This document shows, one piece after another, positions 57,781 through 64,000 of a stretch of DNA of 64,000 nt. Below the pieces are notes generated by a model. That model did not search any database, had not been told where the DNA came from, and saw only the letters and a program-made list of their open reading frames with translations. The stretch lies in NCBI RefSeq assembly GCF_029784155.1, contig NC_073691.1, positions 50,388,490 through 50,452,489 on the forward strand, written 5' to 3'. The DNA comes from Uranotaenia lowii (Eukaryota; Arthropoda; Insecta; Diptera; Culicidae). A program made the translations under genes and the position numbers. Each line of letters opens with the position of its first letter. Within the stretch, counting starts at the first letter, position 1.

Positions 57781-58780
57781 AATCCTGTCTGATTGATATA
57801 TAATCTTGATATAATGCTATCAAGGGGTGGGCTTTTTGTTATAATTTGAGATATTTTTACATCCAACGAGTACTAAATTATTCCTCATTTTGATATAAAA
57901 AAGATAATATCAAAATATCTCATTTTGATATAATTTTGTTTTTCTCTTCTGATCGGGAACGGTTTGAAAGCATTTTTAAAAATAACGGGAAAATTTTTGT
58001 CACCCTTTACTTTTTATCAAACAAGGAAAAAGTCGTGCGTTTCCGGTTGATTTTAAATTCAAACGATGAAATACTTAAAGTTTGCCAACATTTCAAGCTG
58101 TTTTATAACCGCTCTCTTACATTTCCCTTTTTTGAAAATGTGTTATTTTGAATAATTTTTTTTTTCATCGTAATGAAATTTACTTAAAAGCGGATGCATT
58201 TTTGTTCCTGTGATCTGTTTTTGTGTGATTCAATCTCTACAAATCGTAATGATTCGTAACTTTGTAGAGAAGATAAATATTTGCATTATTCAAGTTGATT
58301 GATAAATACAACAATTGCTCTAAGCAGATAAATCTAAAAAAAAAAATTTTTTTTGTTTTTTTTTATTTTTTGTTGTTTTTTTTTAATTTTGTGGGTCGCT
58401 GGGGCTACGTACAGTTTATCTTTAATCGTATCCACCAGTTTCTCAAACCCGTTTCAATAGACTGATTTTAATACCATAGTATTTTGTGTTGTTTTCAAAA
58501 TGTGTCGTCATTCATGCTATACTTGAAAATTATGGTCCTAGATTTAAAAAAAAAAATCGAATTATAAACACACACATATGTAGCTCTCGGATTTTTTTAT
58601 CGGAACACTTCTTTTTATTCGTACCATAAATAAGGGACAATTTCTCAACAGAAGAATTTTGTTACTCGAAAGTTTCAGAAACTTACAAATATAAAATCAC
58701 CAAAAAATCTCAATATTATAAAAAAAATATTGAAATACATTTTGACAAAAAAATAGTATTAAACACGTCTACATTCCACA
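57781..58780. other. AT-rich spacer, poly-T/A tracts, one small ORF
   Basis: 57,780-57,930 contains repeated and inverted 'tttgatataa' motifs and is probably a degraded palindromic MITE. The plus frame 57,936-58,151 (71 codons, starting MFFSSDRERFESIF) matches no family I recognise. 58,335-58,400 is homopolymer-rich. Confidence 0.35.
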
Positions 58781-60425
58781 TTACGGTGCAAGCTTACGAT
58801 TCTTTATAGTGCATTTCATTTTTCGCGGGTGTAAATTTCACTCCATTTGAGGTGACAGTCAAACGGTTCCATCATTCATTCCATGCCATCCCATTCAGTA
58901 GATAGATATGTGTTTTGTGCATCATTCTTAGAACGAACCGCAGAATATGTGATCATTTTCTTTGCTCCCCGCGGGAGTCTCTTTCCTGGCCCCTCGTGGG
59001 ATGGAAGCTCAGTTTTTCCCGCTGATGTCCCACCACCCGCACATCTTCTAAACGAAAACACTTTCCTCCACAATGGTCTCCCGGGTTGTTTGCGCGAATG
59101 GCTGTGGCATGATTGCGACCAGTAAAAAGAAATTGCCACAAATGAAATAAACACGGACTTACCGTTTGGTGTGTATCTTCACTTTTTTTTCGAGGAACGT
59201 CGACAGAACTCCGGGATGAAATATAAAACTCTGGTGGAGGAAAAAAACAGCACAAATGGAAGTCATCAAGGAAGTAAATGCATGTCCCGGGAAGCTTCTT
59301 CCTGTCACATAATTAACACTTAAGCTTTCCTTGCCATGTGAAGGAAGTCAACCTTTTTTTTAATTTTAAGCTAAAATATATTTTTCATTCGTATAAAATT
59401 GAAACCATAATTTTGTTTGCTTCTAAATTTTTATCATGAATGCTACTGATAATTCAGAAAAAAAACACCAATCATACTTAGTTGCATGCAAAGAGCTTTT
59501 GTTGTCTCCTTCAAAATGCAGACATTCTTTATCGCCCAACGGTGGAAGAAAGAAAAACGGCTCCTTGTAGACTTTCCTTCATTTTCGTTACAACTTTATC
59601 GCCGCACAACACGGAAGCGTCAAAATGCTTTGTAACTTTTCGTTCTCCTACAACAACACGTTTAATTTTTGACTCACAAATCCCCGTTGCAGTTGTTACA
59701 AAGAACTTAGTCCTGAAGACAGTCAAGCAGCTTACGTTTCACGAACGGATGAATGTGATGCCATTTAAGTGATCTTTTACTTGAAACGGAAGTTGGCATA
59801 GTAGACTGTAACACTATTCACTAGGACATATTCACCCATAAATCTTAAAGTTACATTTCTATTCAAAATAATATTTTGGAATTGTTGAGAAAATCGTAGA
59901 AAAAAATATATAGTGTTGTACTCTGAGACCTTTTAAAAGCGATTTTTAATCGGTTTTTTTTTGCAGTTAAGGTAGATACAGAGAGTAAATATTTAAGCCC
60001 CTTTTGATGGAATATTCTTAGATTATTCATGACCAGTGGCATGAAAACCCAAGATTGCATGCATTAAAATATTGCTCAACTAGCAGAAGCAGAGATGTAA
60101 ATGTTGATTTCTTGAAGTTTATCTTAACACCTAAATCTGGTTTTCACAGATTATGAGAAATAAGCTTGATTTTGTCTATTTTTTTTTATTTTACGGACAG
60201 TTTCGGTGAGTAATTTTTTGTTAAGTTCCGGTCATTATTTTTATTTAGCAATTGAACGTATGCTCATCGCCACTCCAATCTTGAACTAAATAACTTTAAT
60301 CTTTGTATTTATTTCAAATTGAAATCTTCTATTCACGGTTGCGATCAATTTTAGCACTTTTGTCTAAGATAATTTTACGTTTCTCTAATTTGTATGAATA
60401 TATCGCAATATAGATCTAAATTAAG
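58781..60425. other. Single-copy-looking region, GC-richer at 58.8-59.8 kb
   Basis: 58,860-59,300 is the most GC-rich non-repeat stretch of the right half, with overlapping frames of 80-100 codons on both strands and no recognised domain. Plus 59,482-59,772 (96 codons) is similarly anonymous. The left half resembles the other single-copy-looking blocks and may be host regulatory or exonic DNA. 59,800-60,425 is AT-rich. Confidence 0.35.
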
Positions 60426-61076
60426 TCAACTTTTGAGAAGCCCAAACTGAAAAATTTATTTTGGCCTGCGGGCTTAACAGGAAACCAACTCCTCGTTCCC
60501 GAGTAGCATGTTCTCCTCGTATGCCAGAGTAAAGCAGGACTTGCCCGGACTGTGTCTTGTGTTCTCCAGTGTTAGGCCAACGAACTTCGCTCAGTCCCAG
60601 AATTTCAAGCTCAAAGCGGCTAGCTTCTCTAGCAAGTTGAGCCAGCTTGCCTTGTTGGGCAAGGATTAAAACGTTCCAAGTTCCAATTCGTGTCCGTGTT
60701 TTCATGCTAAAAGTCGTCGCCAAAGTTCCAGGTCGGTCATTTCTTTCGGATTCTGTAACAAGTTTATGAATCGGGAGCAGTAAGTTGTTAGCCTTAAGTC
60801 CCTATCCCGCGATGGGGCTGCCATCTTGGACTTAGCTGGCGGGAGCCGCATTTCATAAATACAGCCGCTTGCTGCAAGACAGACGCTGTTTGAGCCGCCC
60901 CTGACCTGGGGAACAGACGCGTGCGGCCACCTTCTCAGTCTTGGGTACCCGATCTCCGCTTAGGTTACTCGCATCCCAGCCGGCACCGCGGGGAGGTAGA
61001 GATAGGAGTTGTGAATAAGAGGTGATATGACCACTATGGGGTCTCGTGTTGCACATTATCCACCATTTACCAGCCA
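60426..61076 (-). pseudogene. RTE-clade element, 5' UTR and endonuclease start only
   Basis: Read on the minus strand from 61,076 it starts TGGCTGGTAAATGGTGGATA, the same terminus as the 11,419 element. A closely related GC-rich 5' UTR (GTGGTCATATCACCTCTT, TCTACCTCCCCGCGGTGCC) follows. The ORF then gives RTRIGTWNVLILAQQGKLAQ, FELEILGLSEVRWPNTGEHK, SGQVLLYSGIRGEHATRERG and VGFLLSPQAK, i.e. the first third of an APE-type endonuclease with its WN and E motifs. The frame 60,421-60,723 ends where element sequence ends. Everything downstream is missing. Confidence 0.85.
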
Positions 61077-61682
61077 TGATATTCATAATAGTGAAAATAA
61101 ACAAGAAGTACCAAATATTCGTTTTCATTAATTTTGATTACAAAACATATTTCTTAATCCCCTTTCTTGATCACACTCATACATATGCATTCGTATTGCA
61201 CTAACAAATAAGCACATACTTATCTCACCAATACAATCAAACAATGATGGATGTCAATGAGAACTGTCATTCTGAACCGAGAAAATTGTTTCAAGAAAAA
61301 TTGGTTGTTAAAGTTGAAGTTGAAGTTACTCAAAGTTTAAGTGTTATTAGCTATTTCTTCGGAAAAAAATCCCTCGAATTGGCAATGCTAAAGAGCTCGG
61401 AAAAGCGGTTGAACTTTTTCACTACATCGATGAATGTGTAGTGACCGGATGTCTTTTCAGTAGACATTTTATTAAAAACCCAACTTGATCTGGAAACGGA
61501 AGCCAAAGTAGGACACACGCGTCTGTTCTCGCAAAATCTGTTTTCTTAACTGCCACAAAATTCTCATTCTACCAATCCGCTAACAAGGACGAATACACAC
61601 GCAGACTCTTTTACTATACTGTGATGTTTTTACCTGACATAGTTCACGCCAACATAAACATAGTATACTGTGATATTTAAGC
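61077..61682. other. Spacer, no feature recognised
   Basis: Includes the plus frame 61,244-61,441 (65 codons, Glu/Lys/Ser-rich, starting MMDVNENCHSEPRK), which matches nothing I know. Confidence 0.35.
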
Positions 61683-61684
61683 TA

Positions 61685-62666
61685 CACGGAAAATAATAAA
61701 AAGGTAAAATTTACCGAGATAGCCAAGGTAAACGATCGTGAAAGCCAAAAAGGTAACTTCTACCTCTTCGAGGTGAAACTCACCTCACAGCACGGTAAAA
61801 TTTACCTGAATCGAGGTTGGAAAAAAGGTACAATTCACCGAGGAAAAAGGTGAATCCAAAAAAGGTAAATCTTACCTCGTAGCGAGGTGAAGTTCACCTG
61901 AATTGAGCTGAATAAAAAAATATAATTCACCTAGAAAAAAAGGTAAAACCAAATAAGGTAAAACTTACCTCGTAGCGAGGTGAAGTTGACCTGGATTGAG
62001 CTAAACAAAACGGTACAATTCTTCTCGAAAAAAAGTGACTATTCGCCGAACCCGTTTATTGAGGTTAAGCTGTTTTGTCATTCAGGAACAAGTTTTGCTT
62101 TGTGCATAATATGTGAAAATCGGAATAGAATGGTAAGTGTTTTCTTAGATATCATTTTGTTGTGCTGGTTCTCGTCATAATACATTGCTTTTGTTTCAGA
62201 TCGACCCATAGAGCTTATAGGTGTATTCCACGTCATCCTCCAGCCGGAAAAGCCGAACCTGACCGGATTAGCCGAACAGAGGAGGTCATGAATGTACGCA
62301 ACGCAGGAGTATTCAGCGGCCATGGCGGCTCGAAAGAATGCGAAGCCGAATTATCAGTCCCTATTTATCTCCAATAAATATAATTTTTGATAGAATTTTG
62401 TATTTTTTTAATTCTTATTGAAGAAACCAATCAAACCAACCAGCATTTACCTTTTAAATCAGTAAATGGGAAAACGGTATTATTTACTATTTTGCTAGGT
62501 GAATGCGAAAAAGGTAAAATATACCGTTTTGCTAGGTGAGTTGAAAAAAGGTATAATTTACCTTTTTGCTAGGTGAATGAAAAAAAGGTAAAATTTACCT
62601 CGAAAGAGGGGTGGAAAAAATTCACCTCGCAAAAAGGTAAATTTTACCTTTTTTTTATTTTCCGTG
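61685..62666. mobile_element. TIR element CACGGAAAATAA, 982 bp, with GGTAAA/TTTACC iterons
   Basis: Thirty-one-base TIRs with one mismatch begin CACGGAAAATAA (61,685) and end TTATTTTCCGTG (62,666); TA lies outside both (61,683-61,684 and 62,667-62,668). Subterminal arrays of complementary GGTAAA and TTTACC, interleaved with AGGTGAA/TTCACCT, fill about 61,700-62,020 (units of about 110 bp) and 62,465-62,660 (units of about 50 bp). The middle 450 bp is different, less repetitive and GC-richer. Such iterons could be transposase-binding sites (inference). Confidence 0.8.
61980..62385 (+). other. Possible small spliced gene inside the 61.7-kb TIR element
   Basis: An open frame from 61,980 (containing NPFIEVKLFCHSGTS and ALCIICENRNRM) meets a good donor, ATG|GTAAGT, at about 62,131. 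An acceptor TTGCTTTTGTTTCAG lies at about 62,200. Downstream is a GC-richer stretch open in the frame of 62,162-62,377 (PAGKAEPDRISRTEEVMNVR ... FSGHGGSKECEAELSV), and AATAAA follows at 62,373. Splicing as drawn would put the first frame onto a stop soon after the junction, so the true reading is uncertain. It may be a captured host exon pair or a degraded element gene. Confidence 0.35.
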
Positions 62667-62739
62667 TATCGTCCGCACTTATACGAATACATCCTACATC
62701 CGAAAACACGTTCACGCTTATCGAAACTGAGTCATCCTA

Positions 62740-64000
62740 GATATTTAACGATTCAGTTTTCTATAATTATTCCTGATCTCTACAGAATGTACTATTGGCT
62801 CTATAGTTGTTCAACAGAATGGGGACATACCGTTGAAGGTCCTGGTTGCTCAGTCCATGGGTTCTCACACTGAGTGGAATAGCTTCCAGAAGCGTAGGAC
62901 AATTGATTTGCGATGTCAGTAGATCGGCGACGGAAGAAGGTCGTATTGCATTTGTTCGGGCTTGAAGAGTATCCATGTCTATGAGACGACATCGATGTTC
63001 GAAGCTTGGCAGGTGAAACGGGTCTTGACAGTTTAGGTGTCTGAGAGCATAACGCAAAAAGCGCATCTGAAAGCCTCGAGCCGCTTGTTACCGTTCTGGT
63101 AGTAGGTACACCAGACAGCTGATGCGTATTCGAGGATGGATCAAACTATGCTGCAATACAGGCTATTCAGGCAGTCACGTCCTTGAATTCCGTTTTGAAT
63201 TCCAGCTTACGGTCGAGAATTACGCCCAAATCATTGATTTGGTCAAATGGACTCATTTCCTAATAAGAACTCCGCGCAAAGAGGCTGCCGTCTTCGAGAG
63301 AAACTGATGACTACACATTTACTGCGATTCAAAGGCAGGCAGTTAATGTCGCACCACTCTGCGAAGATTGAACTGGTTTTGCAGAAAACCAATTTCGACT
63401 ACCTTGGGGCACACCGGAGGAGGCAGAGAACTGGCTGGAGAGAGTGTCTCCAGTTCGAACTGTCAATTAACGTCCAGTTAAGTAACTGCGGGACCAGCCA
63501 AGTAAAGGTCTGCTGAATCCTAAGCGTCCAAGCTTACCAAAGGCGATATCGTGGTTCACCTTATCAAACGCTGCTGACAAATCGGTATAAATGGCGTCAG
63601 TTTGAGACGCAAAGAAGAGAGAGAAGCAAAATTTTCATGTAGATACATAGGAAAATCGGATCAATGACGACTAATTCGAATAGTTTGGAGATTGAACATA
63701 AAGCAAAAATTCCTCAATAGTTCTTGATATCTCTCCGATCCCCCTTTTTATGGACTGGAAACATGTAAGCTTCCTTCCATAGTGAAGGGTAGCTAGCTCT
63801 GTCAAGAGAAGCTTGAAAGATGAACCTCACAGGAGTTAGTAAAACAGGCATAAAGAGAGGGAGTTTTTGAGTTTTGCCGCTGCTTTAGATATGACCGCAT
63901 CTTTAACTACAATCGTTCTCAAGCAGAAGCCGAGTGGTGAAACATTCCTAACAGCACTCTCAACATGTTCTGGGAATGTCGAAGCAGTAGCAAAGGTACT
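62740..64000 (-). pseudogene. Jockey/I-like non-LTR retrotransposon, RT and C-terminal region, motif C deleted
   Basis: On the minus strand, entering from the right edge: a pre-RT region, then YPSLWKEAYMFPV-like sequence followed by KKGDR (about 63,735-63,790), motif A (DAIYTDLSAAFDKVNHDIAF, about 63,545-63,605), FSASSGVPQGS (motif B, about 63,390-63,425), AEWCDINCLPLNRSKCVVIS, INDLGVILDRKLEFKTEFKD, and a C-terminal open frame (62,767-63,066) with MRFLRYALRHLNCQDPFHLP, SFEHRCRLIDMDTLQART and SSVADLLTSQINCP. Between motif B and AEWCDIN the 35-40 residues that normally carry the catalytic YADD are missing. Several stops and frame changes add to this. Same family as 388-1,080. Confidence 0.9.

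Overview
The window looks like nuclear DNA from a dipteran insect, most likely a mosquito. It is strongly AT-rich. Nearly every recognisable coding remnant is a transposable element of a kind common in mosquitoes: RTE-clade and Jockey/I-like non-LTR retrotransposons, a BEL/Pao LTR element, a Penelope-like element, a DD37E Tc1/mariner-type transposon, a pogo/Tigger-like element, a tRNA-derived SINE and many small terminal-inverted-repeat (TIR) elements. I recognise no host protein-coding gene, rRNA, functional tRNA or CRISPR array. The window is best read as intergenic or intronic DNA that has collected transposons for a long time. The species is inference.

Layout. 0-1.5 kb: minus-strand BEL/Pao fragment, minus-strand non-LTR RT fragment, plus-strand RTE 3' end. 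1.5-3.6 kb: GC-richer, single-copy-looking DNA. 3.6-7.6 kb: AT-rich, with small repeats and a non-LTR tail. 7.6-23.0 kb: two diverged 1.5-kb arms in opposite orientation (A at 7.59-10.99 kb, B at 21.2-23.0 kb). Each arm was later interrupted by a different transposon and still serves as the empty site for the other. Between them lie a long-palindrome element, an internally deleted RTE element with both ends and a target duplication (11.42-13.77 kb), GC-richer DNA, a second palindrome, a hAT-type MITE and a Penelope endonuclease remnant. 23-32.5 kb: single-copy-looking DNA, a SINE with target duplications (25.8 kb), a TIR element apparently inserted in a small hairpin (28.2 kb) and a dispersed repeat (28.9-30.1 kb). 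32.78-34.33 kb: a very homogeneous 9-bp satellite of about 172 units. 34.3-40.8 kb: AT-rich, little recognisable. 40.84-42.41 kb: deleted pogo/Tigger-like element with a hAT-type MITE nested inside. 44.2-46.5 kb: partly GC-richer DNA. 46.5-52 kb: two long palindromes, two further TIR MITEs, a second copy of the 28.9-kb repeat and an apparently intact DD37E transposon (49.585-50.887 kb). 53.6-54.4 kb: a TTAA-flanked element. 57.5 kb: a SINE-like tRNA motif. 58.8-59.8 kb: GC-richer DNA. 60.4-61.1 kb: the 5' end only of a second RTE element. 61.685-62.666 kb: a 982-bp TIR element with arrays of GGTAAA/TTTACC motifs and a possible small spliced gene. 62.7-64.0 kb: a non-LTR RT related to the one at the left edge, missing its catalytic YADD segment.

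The genes do not form a pathway. What links them is transposition history: nested insertions, target duplications and empty sites give relative ages. The only plausibly functional protein is the 343-residue DD37E transposase. Repeat boundaries and pairings were found by eye, so ends stated without a target duplication are approximate.
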